From NCBI RefSeq assembly GCF_030161115.1, contig NZ_BSPQ01000002.1:655344-719343 (forward strand): DNA of 64,000 bases. The letters are read 5' to 3'. This DNA is from Psychromonas marina (lineage in GTDB: Bacteria; Pseudomonadota; Gammaproteobacteria; Enterobacterales; Psychromonadaceae). Both the position numbers and the translations under genes were made by a program. Shown piece after piece: positions 25,481 to 34,240 of this stretch. Under the pieces are notes generated by a model. It worked only from the letters and a program-made list of their open reading frames with translations, ran no database searches and was not told where the DNA came from. Positions within the stretch are counted from its first letter, which is position 1. Each line of letters begins with the position of its first letter.

Positions 25481-25519
25481 GCGGGTTCCCTCACCCCGCG
25501 TTAATTTCACATAAAAAGG
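25481..25519 (+). promoter_or_regulatory. PreQ1-I type riboswitch upstream of yhhQ
   Basis: A compact H-type pseudoknot candidate: P1 is GCGGG with CCCGC (25481-25485 and 25495-25499) enclosing TTCCCTCAC, followed by GTTAATTTCACATAAAAAGG. The layout GGG-loop-ACCCC, TTAA and an A-rich tail ending in AAGG resembles the small class I preQ1 aptamers as I remember them. The tail carries the Shine-Dalgarno AAGG, 6 nt before the ATG of a queuosine-precursor transporter, so ligand binding would block translation. The gene context strongly supports the call. Confidence 0.8.
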
Positions 25520-25525
25520 TTTATT

Positions 25526-26185
25526 ATGTTATCACTCTCTCACGAGCAAACTCGCCGTGTGCTTTTTGTACTCGTTGCGTTTCACATCTTGATCATCAGT
25601 GCCAGTAACTATTTGGTGCAGTTGCCCTTTACCATTTTGGGCTTACATACCACTTGGGGTGCTTTTAGCTTTCCATTTGTTTATCTCGCCACAGATTTAA
25701 CCGTTCGTATATTTGGTCAGCAAGCCGCACGCAGCATTATCTTCAAAGCGATGTTACCTGCCTTACTCATCTCTTATGTAATGGGCGTTTTATTTCAACA
25801 AGGTTCGTTACAGAGCTTGTCAGCGTTAGCGGAACTAAATAGTTTTGTTTTCCGCATTGCCTTTGCCAGTTTTGCCGCTTATTTGGTTGGCCAATTAATG
25901 GATATTAAAGTGTTTGCAAAACTGCGTGAAACTAAGCAGTGGTGGGTAGCACCTGCAGCATCAACAGTAATTGGAAATTTTGTTGATACCTTAGTGTTTT
26001 TCTCGATTGCTTTTTACGCATCAACAGATACCTTTATGGCAACCCATTGGCCAGAAATAGCGTTAGTGGATTACGGTTTCAAATTAATGATCAGCATCTG
26101 TTTATTCCTTCCTGCTTACGGACAGTTATTACGCGTATTAGAGCTGCGTATTATCAAGCAACCGGCACAACAAAGCGTCATATAG
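25526..26185 (+). CDS. yhhQ: Queuosine precursor (preQ0/preQ1) transporter YhhQ
   Basis: A 219-residue integral membrane protein of the YhhQ/DUF165 vitamin-uptake-like family that imports 7-deazaguanine precursors for tRNA queuosine. About six membrane segments are visible. Family segments are FTILGLHTTWGAFSFPFVYLATDLTVRIFG (residues ~32-60), a region with VGQLMDIKVFAKLRE, and WWVAPAASTVIGNFVDTLVFF near residue 160. Translation is probably governed by the preQ1-I riboswitch just upstream. A stand-alone gene closed by a terminator. Confidence 0.92.
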   Translation: MLSLSHEQTRRVLFVLVAFHILIISASNYLVQLPFTILGLHTTWGAFSFPFVYLATDLTVRIFGQQAARSIIFKAMLPALLISYVMGVLFQQGSLQSLSALAELNSFVFRIAFASFAAYLVGQLMDIKVFAKLRETKQWWVAPAASTVIGNFVDTLVFFSIAFYASTDTFMATHWPEIALVDYGFKLMISICLFLPAYGQLLRVLELRIIKQPAQQSVI

Positions 26186-26270
26186 TTAAGTACTAAAATA
26201 GTTAACTGACTGCGAATTTTGCTGTGCTTCAATATTTAGCAGAGCACAAGTCGTAGAGGAAACTGCTGGG

Positions 26271-26304
26271 ATAAAACACTAAGGTAGGGCTAGTGTTTTA
26301 TTTT
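26271..26304 (+). terminator. Intrinsic terminator after yhhQ
   Basis: ATAAAACACTA pairs perfectly (11 bp) with TAGTGTTTTAT over a 9-nt loop, followed by TTT. AT-rich but long stem. Confidence 0.8.
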
Positions 26305-26928
26305 ACTCACTTTTATTTTCCTATTAGGCTCGTATAAATGAATCTAGTGAAAAATAACCATCAGTCTTCCTTTATGCTTAGCGTTTATAGACGTGCTTTA
26401 TCATGTTATGTCGTGCGGTAATACTCGGCAGTAATTTTGTAATGAAGAGAGCGACTTTGAACTGTTTTAAACATCCTCGATGATCTCTACAAGCAACACA
26501 TAACCAAACCATCATAAAATTTTAGCCGTCGGGCGGTTATCTTTCGATATTTTCACAACAAATACCCACAAAAACCTCGTAAAATCAACAGCCCTAGACC
26601 ATGTTCCGCCTTTTGATCAAAATACTCTAAGGAGAACAAAAATTAAACGTGCAAAGATTAATTACTCCGAGCGAAATATCGCCTTTATATCTTAAATCTA
26701 ACCCACTGCAATAACTACTTCGAAACCAAAACCATCAGCTATCCAATTAAATGTAATGCATCCATACCAGATTCCATTCTCCTATTCAGAATACAGTACG
26801 AAAAATTGCACAATGAATCGATAATATTTGACAATGGAATTGAAACAAATCTGAAACAAAAACTCATTATCATCCTTGGCGTTAAGCAATAACACTAAAC
26901 ATTAATGATAAATATAAAGGGAAATACA
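26305..26928. other. Long leader/promoter region of the GH10-phosphatase operon
   Basis: 624 bp without an ORF I would call. It is AT-rich and should carry the promoter and regulatory sites of the xylanase operon; TTGACA occurs at 26829 but lacks a good -10 partner. Ribosome site AAAGGG precedes the GH10 ATG. Confidence 0.4.
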
Positions 26929-29181
26929 ATGAGTTATATAGGGAAAACATTAGTGCTACTCGGTACTGTGATGGTATTAACGGGATGTGGTTCTGGTTCG
27001 ACGGACATAGCAGAAGAACCTGAAATGCCAGAATTACCAGAAACGCCAGAAGTCCCCGAAACACCAGAAACACCAAACCTTCCACCACTTGAAAAACCAG
27101 AGTTTGAGGTACCTACTGTTTATAGTTTATCTGCATTTGCGGAGGGCTTTCCAATTGGTGTTGCAGTATCTGAATGGAACATTAGGAATGAAAGTATCTC
27201 TAATATTGTAATACAGCACTTCACTCAAGTGACGGCCGAAAACATCATGAAGCCTGAAGTGCTTCAGCCTAGTGAAGACTCTTTTGATTTCGAAAAATCT
27301 AATGAACTAGTAAATTTCGCACAAACAAACGGCATAAGTATCCACGGCCACACGCTTGTTTGGCATAACCAGTCGCCCGCATGGATGCAAGGTTGTAATG
27401 ATGTGCTCGATTGTACAAACACGATGAATAATCACATTACGAAAGTTGTACAGCACTTTGCAGGAGAGGTTGATAGTTGGGATGTGGTCAATGAAGCTTT
27501 TCTACAAGATGGTTCATATAGAGGCTCAGCAGATACTAATGACGGTATTGCTTGGGTTGAAAAAATTGGTAAAGACTATATTAGTAAAGCCTTTATTACA
27601 GCACGTGCAGCAGATACAAGTGCAGAGCTTTATTACAATGATTACAACCTTGCATTTAATGATGCAAAAATAGATGCTGTTATTACTTTAGTTGAGGACA
27701 TGAAAGCCGCTGAAACGCCGATTGATGGTATTGCCTTTCAAATGCATGTTACCGACACTTACCCAACCATTGAAAATATCAGCGCGGCATTTCAAAAAGC
27801 GGTAGATACAGGCTTAAAAGTTAAGCTCTCCGAACTTGATGTTCGTATGAATTTAAGTGGTGAAGCGACGGCATTAACCGAAGTAATTGCTACAGCTCAA
27901 AAAAATCGCTATGCAGAAATTATAGAAGCTTACTTAGCAGTGGTTCCGAAGAAGCAACGTGGTGGTATTAGTGTTTGGGGGGTATCTGATCAAGATAGCT
28001 GGCTTTCAACTAACGAAAATAATCACCCAGATTGGCCATTAATGTTTGATGGTGATTTAAATCAAAAACCAGCGATTCTTGGCTTTGCTGATGCAATGTT
28101 AAATGAACCAGAAGCACCGGCAGAACCTTTAGGGCCTTTCGAAGGGTATGCAGATGATTTCTCTGATGAAGGACATTTTGCTGAAAAAGATGGTGAACGT
28201 TACCTCGCATATAATCCTGTAGAGCAAACGGTAGACTTTCAGATTAACTGGTCTTTATTCGATGCTAGCAGTGAATACAATGTGACACGTACTTTCGATA
28301 AACCATTAGATATTAATCGAGGTGTAAGTTTAGTCTTTAAGGTTAAAATACCAGAAACTAATTTAACCGATGGCAATGTCATCATTCAGCCTTTCCTTGA
28401 TTCCGCAAGTGGCCCTGCTTTTATTCGATATGTGCAAGGTCAGGACTTCACATCAACCCTTGATGATGATGGTTGGTCAACAATTACTATTGAAAACCTA
28501 GGACCTGATTTTGATTTTGGGTATATAGGTAATTTCGATTTTGATGCCGTGACTAAGCTCGGTCTACAGTTCAAATTTTCAGGCGATACGCCACCAGTAA
28601 CAGGAATAATTCAACTCACAGAAGTTTCTATCATTGATCCTAATGCAGATGAAAATGAAGTCTCTGAGACTGAGTATGCGTTTAACGATGATTTTATCGT
28701 TGACTCTGGCATGTATGAAAAAGACCTAGCGCTAGCGTTTATCTCACATAATCCTACTGACGAAAGCTATGACTTCACTATCGATTGGACGTCATTTGAT
28801 GCCGAAGGTAGCTATCAAGTAGCGCTTCCATTTGCTGCTAATGTCGATATTTCTGCAGGAGTCACTCTAGAAATAAAAGCCAAAATTCCTAGTGATTACG
28901 TCAATAGTGGCAATGTCATTATCCAGCCTTTTCTTGAATCAGATGGTTATAAACCAGCCTACATCCAATATCTGTCAGGTGCGGACTTTAGCTTAAATGT
29001 TGATGCTGATGGTTGGTCAACAATTACGATTGAAGACATAAAGGCTGACTTTAACTTTGGCTACGTATCGAGTAGTTTTGATGAAACTAACGTCATATCT
29101 GCCGGATTACAATTTAAATGGAAAAATGAAGTGCCAACAACTGAAACGATTCAAGTTGGTAGAATTAGTCTGATTAATTAG
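26929..29181 (+). CDS. GH10 endo-1,4-beta-xylanase lipoprotein with two C-terminal repeat modules
   Basis: A secreted xylanase. The start is taken at ATG 26929 behind AAAGGG; an upstream in-frame ATG at 26905 has no ribosome site. The lipobox VLTGC (Cys near residue 20) predicts a lipoprotein, followed by a Pro/Glu-rich linker (PETPEVPETPETP). The GH10 barrel spans about residues 60-390: GHTLVWHNQSPAWM, acid/base E189 in WDVVNEAF, nucleophile E302 in LSELDVRM and WGVSDQDSW. Two homologous ~160-residue beta-sandwich modules follow (about 400-570 and 585-750), sharing GNVIIQPFL and DGWSTITIE. I do not recognise their CBM family. It is likely co-transcribed with the phosphatase 32 bp downstream. 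Confidence 0.9.
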   Translation: MSYIGKTLVLLGTVMVLTGCGSGSTDIAEEPEMPELPETPEVPETPETPNLPPLEKPEFEVPTVYSLSAFAEGFPIGVAVSEWNIRNESISNIVIQHFTQVTAENIMKPEVLQPSEDSFDFEKSNELVNFAQTNGISIHGHTLVWHNQSPAWMQGCNDVLDCTNTMNNHITKVVQHFAGEVDSWDVVNEAFLQDGSYRGSADTNDGIAWVEKIGKDYISKAFITARAADTSAELYYNDYNLAFNDAKIDAVITLVEDMKAAETPIDGIAFQMHVTDTYPTIENISAAFQKAVDTGLKVKLSELDVRMNLSGEATALTEVIATAQKNRYAEIIEAYLAVVPKKQRGGISVWGVSDQDSWLSTNENNHPDWPLMFDGDLNQKPAILGFADAMLNEPEAPAEPLGPFEGYADDFSDEGHFAEKDGERYLAYNPVEQTVDFQINWSLFDASSEYNVTRTFDKPLDINRGVSLVFKVKIPETNLTDGNVIIQPFLDSASGPAFIRYVQGQDFTSTLDDDGWSTITIENLGPDFDFGYIGNFDFDAVTKLGLQFKFSGDTPPVTGIIQLTEVSIIDPNADENEVSETEYAFNDDFIVDSGMYEKDLALAFISHNPTDESYDFTIDWTSFDAEGSYQVALPFAANVDISAGVTLEIKAKIPSDYVNSGNVIIQPFLESDGYKPAYIQYLSGADFSLNVDADGWSTITIEDIKADFNFGYVSSSFDETNVISAGLQFKWKNEVPTTETIQVGRISLIN

Positions 29182-29213
29182 CCTAATTTCATAGTTAATA
29201 ATCACGGAGAAAA

Positions 29214-30800
29214 ATGAAAATGGAAGTAATAAACAGAACAAATAATTTTAGTGTCATCTTTATTTCAGTGGCTTTATCGCTAGCCGGTTGTAACAGTGAA
29301 TCGACAGCAGACCTATCTGCGTCTCCAGATATTCCAGAGGCGCCTGAGGTTCCTGTTGACCCTGAGGTTCCTGTTGACCCTGAGGTTCCTGTTACTCCGG
29401 AAATACCGGAAAATGCTAAAACAAAAAATGTGATTTTGATGATTGCAGATGGCACCAGTGACGGTGCATGGGATCTCGCTAGTTACTGGACGGATGGTAA
29501 GTTAAATAACAATACTTACCCATACACCGAATTCGATACACGTATGGCGGTGAATACGGCTCCGATCAATGCAACCTATGAGCCAGCGTTAACTTGTACA
29601 GAAGAAGAGCAAAAAGTGCTTTATGAGGCGGTCAAAGTGTGGGATGACACTCCGATTGAAAGTAACTTCGAGTTTGCGGGTTATGACTATCTCAATAAAG
29701 AATATACAGACTCTGCAGCAGCGGCTACAGCCTATGCAACGGGTCATAAAACTTACGGCAGTGCAATGGGCGTCGATTATTGCGGAGAGCCTCTGGAAGC
29801 GATTACTACAATTGCTAAAAGAAATGGGCTCTCAACAGGCATTGTCACTTCTGTGCCAATCAGTCACGCAACACCGGGTGCATTCGCTGCTAATAACTTA
29901 AGTCGTCATAATTATTCTGAAATTAGTCGAGATATGTTTCTTAATGGCAGAACAGATTTGATTATGGGGACTGGGCATCCCGCTTATGATGGCCAAGGTA
30001 ATAGAAAAACGATATCTAAATATAACTATAAATATATTGGTCAGGATAGTTGGGAAGAACTTGTTAGCAATAAGCTTGTCGCTGATGGCTCTGATAAGCC
30101 TTGGAGTTTTATAGAAAAAAAATCTGACTTTGAAAAATTAGCAAATAACGAAGCAACAGCTGAAATGTTAGATGGTCCATTACTTGGTTTGGTACAAAGT
30201 GATTCGAGTACACAACAAGCGCGTGGATGCTCTAACGGGCAAGATGGAAATGTTGCATTTGCATGTGACTTTTTACCAAGACCACCAACACTCGAGGTTA
30301 TGACCAAAGGTGCAATTAATTACCTATCTCAAAATGAAAATGGTTTTTTCTTAATGGTAGAAGGGGGCGCGGTTGATTGGGCTGCTCATGGTAATCACAC
30401 TGCGCGTATCATTGAAGAGTTGGTTGAATTTAATGCTTCAATTTCTGCTGTGATCGCTTGGGTAGAAGAAAACAGCAGCTGGGACGAAACGTTATTAATC
30501 GTGACCACTGATCACGGTAATGCTTATGTATTAGGTGAAACATCGGATCAAGTTGCCTATGCGCATGTGGAAAACCCAGGTAAAGGCGTAATGCCAATTG
30601 TGAAATATTACAGCGGTAACCATACTCGTGAATTAGTGAGGTTATACGCTAAAGGTAATGGGGCAGATACACTTAGTATTGCTGTAAGAGGTAATGATCC
30701 TGGTTATGTAGCGAATTATAATAACATTGGTTCAAACGGTGATTATGTTAATAATACCGACGTATTTGAGTTAATGAAACAAGTGATTGTTGCTCAATAG
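29214..30800 (+). CDS. Alkaline phosphatase (PhoA family) lipoprotein
   Basis: A 528-residue phosphomonoesterase. After the lipobox LSLAGC comes a Pro-rich linker with three copies of PEVPVD/PEVPVT, encoded by 18-bp DNA repeats. Catalytic features of the PhoA fold are NVILMIADGTSDGAW (first metal ligand Asp), TDSAAAATAYATGHKT (nucleophile Ser), MVEGGAVDWAAHGN and TTDHGNAYVLG (metal-binding Asp and His). It is 32 bp behind the GH10 gene with its own GGAG site, so a two-gene operon is likely. The pairing of a phosphatase with a xylanase is unusual; it may liberate phosphate from algal matter or act on sugar phosphates. Confidence 0.88.
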   Translation: MKMEVINRTNNFSVIFISVALSLAGCNSESTADLSASPDIPEAPEVPVDPEVPVDPEVPVTPEIPENAKTKNVILMIADGTSDGAWDLASYWTDGKLNNNTYPYTEFDTRMAVNTAPINATYEPALTCTEEEQKVLYEAVKVWDDTPIESNFEFAGYDYLNKEYTDSAAAATAYATGHKTYGSAMGVDYCGEPLEAITTIAKRNGLSTGIVTSVPISHATPGAFAANNLSRHNYSEISRDMFLNGRTDLIMGTGHPAYDGQGNRKTISKYNYKYIGQDSWEELVSNKLVADGSDKPWSFIEKKSDFEKLANNEATAEMLDGPLLGLVQSDSSTQQARGCSNGQDGNVAFACDFLPRPPTLEVMTKGAINYLSQNENGFFLMVEGGAVDWAAHGNHTARIIEELVEFNASISAVIAWVEENSSWDETLLIVTTDHGNAYVLGETSDQVAYAHVENPGKGVMPIVKYYSGNHTRELVRLYAKGNGADTLSIAVRGNDPGYVANYNNIGSNGDYVNNTDVFELMKQVIVAQ

Positions 30801-30848
30801 AGCGCTAAATTCCTTTAGACAATTAAGTAAAATTATTAATGTAGGTAC

Positions 30849-30884
30849 TTAGCCAGAGAGCATTTAAACCTGCTCTCTGGCTAA
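30849..30884. terminator. Long perfect hairpin after the phosphatase gene
   Basis: TTAGCCAGAGAGCA pairs perfectly (14 bp) with TGCTCTCTGGCTAA over an 8-nt loop. No U-tract follows, so it may be a stabilising hairpin or a factor-dependent terminator. Confidence 0.55.
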
Positions 30885-31143
30885 AAATTAGCAGGCTAGT
30901 TACTGTGCTAAACAGTCGCTTATTAGGGGCTTGGCTATCGTTTACATTATTATTTCTTACCATAAAGTTGCCAATCGCCAATTATTATATTTTCATTTAG
31001 ATATCAACACATTAACGCCTATTGAATCTCCCCTTTAATTTACTATCCAGAGCTGTGTATTAACTCTTACATTGATCTTCTGGATATTAATTTACAAATA
31101 CTCGTTATCTGACTGGTATGAACATCAAGTTTTAGGAATGCAC

Positions 31144-31803
31144 ATGAAAAAATTGTTACTGATACCTTTTTTGCTTAGCTTTTTCTCGGTGGTACAAGCA
31201 ACAGAGGCAATTAAAATTGGGTGGGTAGACTTACAAGGTAAAGTTGCACCATACCAAGATCCTTTTAAAGATTTAACCGAAGATCAAGTTTATAACCTAT
31301 CGATTTATGCACGTATTTCAAAATTACAAAAAGATTATCCAAAGGTTGTCACCGAGGCAATGAAAAAAGAAGCTGAAAAGGCAAAAGCAACGTTAGTAAG
31401 AGAGAAAGTAGACATTACATATATGTTTGAGCAGCGTTTAATCGTCATGAATAAACGAAAACAAGCCGCAATGGCAACTAATAGTTCACTAATGAATAAA
31501 AACATCGAAATCGAGGGGTACATGTTAGCGCTTGAGTTCGATGGTGAATTTGTAAAGGAATTTTTATTAGTACCGACGATAGGCGCTTGCTCACACAAAC
31601 CTGTACCGTCAGCAAATCAGCTAATTTTAATTAAAGTGCAGAAAGCAATTAAAGCAGGGGTGCCATACATGCCAATAAAGGTAAGTGGGGCGTTGCGCAT
31701 TACAGCACAATCAAAAAATCTGAATTTGGTGGATGGTCAAAAGAATATTGATATGTCTTATAGTTTAGACAATGCAACTATTACAGCCTTAAGCGGAAGG
31801 TGA
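31144..31803 (+). CDS. DUF3299 exported protein
   Basis: A protein of about 219 residues with a clear signal peptide (MKKLLLIPFLLSFFSVVQA). I chose the ATG at 31144, 6 nt behind AGGA. The mature part has an Ala/Lys-rich, possibly helical segment (residues ~65-120) and then the DUF3299 core: IEGYMLALEFDG, VKEFLLVPTIGACSHKPVP and ISGALRI-like VSGALRI near the C-terminus. The conserved Cys-His (GACSH) suggests metal or redox function, as in related exported proteins next to ABC systems, but the function is unknown. It stands alone here, 340 bp after the phosphatase gene. Confidence 0.75.
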   Translation: MKKLLLIPFLLSFFSVVQATEAIKIGWVDLQGKVAPYQDPFKDLTEDQVYNLSIYARISKLQKDYPKVVTEAMKKEAEKAKATLVREKVDITYMFEQRLIVMNKRKQAAMATNSSLMNKNIEIEGYMLALEFDGEFVKEFLLVPTIGACSHKPVPSANQLILIKVQKAIKAGVPYMPIKVSGALRITAQSKNLNLVDGQKNIDMSYSLDNATITALSGR

Positions 31804-32093
31804 TTGATCTTGTTGTTTTTTATACTTTTCATTGACGAAAAGGGTTTATTCTTATAGTCTGCTATTAATTATAATTTGCTTTGAATTGCTATATTCGAGG
31901 TTGTATTGATACAGTGGCTTTCAGGCTTTGTTGAGCTCACAAAGTATCCAAGATGTGTTCAACCGAGCCAGAGGGATTGGCTAGACTAAGACGCTTTATT
32001 ATATTCGAATGGTACTGTACCGACTTCTGTTGTTATCACAAAAAATCTAGCGGTGATGTCCTTCTTTGTTATGCTTTCGGAGCTTAAGTTTAT

Positions 32094-32564
32094 ATGAAAA
32101 AACAATCTGGTTTCACCCTAATAGAACTGATCATTGTTATCGTTATCCTAGGTATTTTGTCAGCGGTAGCTGTGCCTAAATTTATCAGTATACAAAGTGA
32201 TGCACAGGAATCCACAATGAAGGGGTTAAAGGGAGCTCTGGAGTCTGCGAGCACGCTCGTTAACGCAAAAGCCAAAGTTGAAGGGCTCGATGATTTGGAA
32301 GATGCACAGCTATCATCTGGAATAAAGACTCATTGGGGCTATCCCTCCGATACACAGACAAACTTAAGATTAGTTCTCGATTTCACCGAAGGCGTCGATT
32401 GGGAGTTAACGGGGTCATCACCGGTTATTTTTACATTTTTGAGTCAAACAGAAGATATGTCGGCTACTGAAATAAAAGCAGATGATACGCTTTGTAAGCT
32501 GACCTATAAGCAAGCGCTTAAAAATCAACGACCAGTCATCTCCATTTCAGGTTGTGCGGATTAA
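32094..32564 (+). CDS. Type IV prepilin-like protein (MshA-type pilin)
   Basis: A second orphan pilin, 156 residues. Prepilin leader MKKQSG precedes FTLIELIIVIVILGILSAVA with Glu5 of the mature protein, then VPKFISIQSDAQESTMKGLKGALE, typical of MshA-like major pilins. The C-terminal disulfide pair is LCKLTY and ISGCAD. It resembles the pilin at 14372-14962 in its helical part but is shorter and diverges afterwards. No assembly genes are nearby; it lies between a DUF3299 gene and a GH53 galactanase gene. Confidence 0.85.
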   Translation: MKKQSGFTLIELIIVIVILGILSAVAVPKFISIQSDAQESTMKGLKGALESASTLVNAKAKVEGLDDLEDAQLSSGIKTHWGYPSDTQTNLRLVLDFTEGVDWELTGSSPVIFTFLSQTEDMSATEIKADDTLCKLTYKQALKNQRPVISISGCAD

Positions 32565-32894
32565 TTCCCGAAAAATGCATAATTGAAGGTACACTATTTT
32601 TGATTTTTAAAAGCGAAATGGTGGTGAAAGTACATTGATGTTCGAAGCCGCTGCTAAGGGGCATAGCAGCGAAAAAATCATTGACAATTTTTGGAAATTT
32701 AAAATGAAAGACCTATCCCTTTTCTACATAACGCGTTAACGCCATTTGTCATTACTAGTAGATAGATATTCCGGACTCTGCTACTGAGAGCTGGTTAATA
32801 ATTAAACGTTATTTATTACCGATGGTTACATATACTTAAATCTCTCATTTTTATTTTGGCTGTCATTTCATTATCTAGCTAGGTGATCCTCACA
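32565..32894. other. Gap upstream of the GH53 gene
   Basis: 330 bp with no ORF. It contains a perfect hairpin CGCTGCTA/TAGCAGCG (32649-32671) without a T-tract. A hairpin with the same core, CTGCTA over TAGCAG, occurs at 38635-38660. Confidence 0.4.
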
Positions 32895-34022
32895 ATGCAT
32901 TATTTTATTGATAGTCTAAGACTTTTTTGTTTTTGCTGCTTTGCCTTCTACCAGCCCTTGGTCTTTTCTGATGATGATTTTATTCGTGGGGTTGACCTGT
33001 CATCTGTCAATCAGATGGTAGATTGTGGCGTAGTATTCTATGACAAAGAAGAACCCAAAAATGTATATCAAATTATGTCGGAGCAAGGTGGGAATTTAGC
33101 TAGAATTAGAGTCTGGGTAGATCCATATTGGAAGGGACCCGAGGGGGAATTAAATCACTATTCAAGCTTAAGTGACGCCAAAAAAAGTATTCAACAAGCT
33201 AAAACGTATAATATGAAAGTCCTATTAGACTTTCATTATTCAGATACATGGGCTGATCCTGGTGCGCAAATTATCCCCAAATCATGGCGGAGTTTACTCG
33301 ATGATACTGAGCAACTAGCAAAGAAACTGTATGACTATACTGACCAAGTACTCGCCGAATTAGTACTTGAAAACTTAAGCCCCGATTATGTCCAAATTGG
33401 CAATGAAATTGATCGTGAAATTCTACTACCATGGGATGACAGCGGCTACCCAATTGATTGGCAGCGAAATGCAATGCTGCTAAATGCTGCCATCAAAGCT
33501 GCACGTAAACCTGAAAATGGTCAACCTCAAATTATTATTCACTTAGCAAAAGCGTCGAGTGCAATGAATTGGTTTTTCGATGCTAAAAATGCAGGGCTAA
33601 TTGATTTTGATATCATCGGGTTATCTTATTATGCCCAATGGTCAGCCTTAAATATTGAGCAGTTCGGAGACATGATAAAACGCCTTAAAAAATCATACGC
33701 TAAAGACGTGATGATCGTTGAAACGGCTTTACCTTGGACAGAGCAATGGAATGATAATTTACATAATATACTTGCGACTATGCCCAAAGGGTATCGTCCA
33801 GCCACACCAGAAAATCAAGCTTTTTGGTTGCTCCACTTAAAAAAAGAGGCTCAAAAACAACGCGCTTTAGGAATCGTTTATTGGGAACCTGCGTGGGTAA
33901 GTAATAATTGCTCTGCGTCTGGGTTTAAACAAAACAAAGGATCTGCATGGGAAAATGCAACATTTTTTGATTTTGATAATAGGTTAATTGAGAATGGAGG
34001 TGTGAAATTTTTATCTCCTTAA
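32895..34022 (+). CDS. GH53 arabinogalactan endo-beta-1,4-galactanase
   Basis: A secreted galactanase of about 375 residues. I use ATG 32895 and not the upstream GTG at 32883. A hydrophobic signal-like N-terminus (residues 8-24, unusually Phe/Cys-rich) ends near VFSDDDF. GH53 landmarks are RGVDLSSV, NLARIRVWVDP, KVLLDFHYSDTWADPG, the acid/base Glu in VQIGNEID (E171) and the nucleophile Glu in MIVETALPW (E276), ending with GIVYWEPAWV. The length matches single-domain GH53 enzymes. The substrate is presumed beta-1,4-galactan or arabinogalactan type I. It stands alone, downstream of the pilin gene. Confidence 0.9.
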   Translation: MHYFIDSLRLFCFCCFAFYQPLVFSDDDFIRGVDLSSVNQMVDCGVVFYDKEEPKNVYQIMSEQGGNLARIRVWVDPYWKGPEGELNHYSSLSDAKKSIQQAKTYNMKVLLDFHYSDTWADPGAQIIPKSWRSLLDDTEQLAKKLYDYTDQVLAELVLENLSPDYVQIGNEIDREILLPWDDSGYPIDWQRNAMLLNAAIKAARKPENGQPQIIIHLAKASSAMNWFFDAKNAGLIDFDIIGLSYYAQWSALNIEQFGDMIKRLKKSYAKDVMIVETALPWTEQWNDNLHNILATMPKGYRPATPENQAFWLLHLKKEAQKQRALGIVYWEPAWVSNNCSASGFKQNKGSAWENATFFDFDNRLIENGGVKFLSP

Positions 34023-34240
34023 ATCATCAATATCAACTTGAATTTATGAAGTGCGTTAATCGCATTCATGGTACACATAGCGAGGTAGGGTCATAACAAA
34101 TATATTCTAATTTAATAGCCAAAATAACTCACCCACAACAGGTTATCAGCTACATTTTTAGCCTTCACAACTTCCATAATCTCAATAATCTCAATTTAGT
34201 CGTATACTTCTTAACGTGTTTACGAATTGGGGAATAATGG

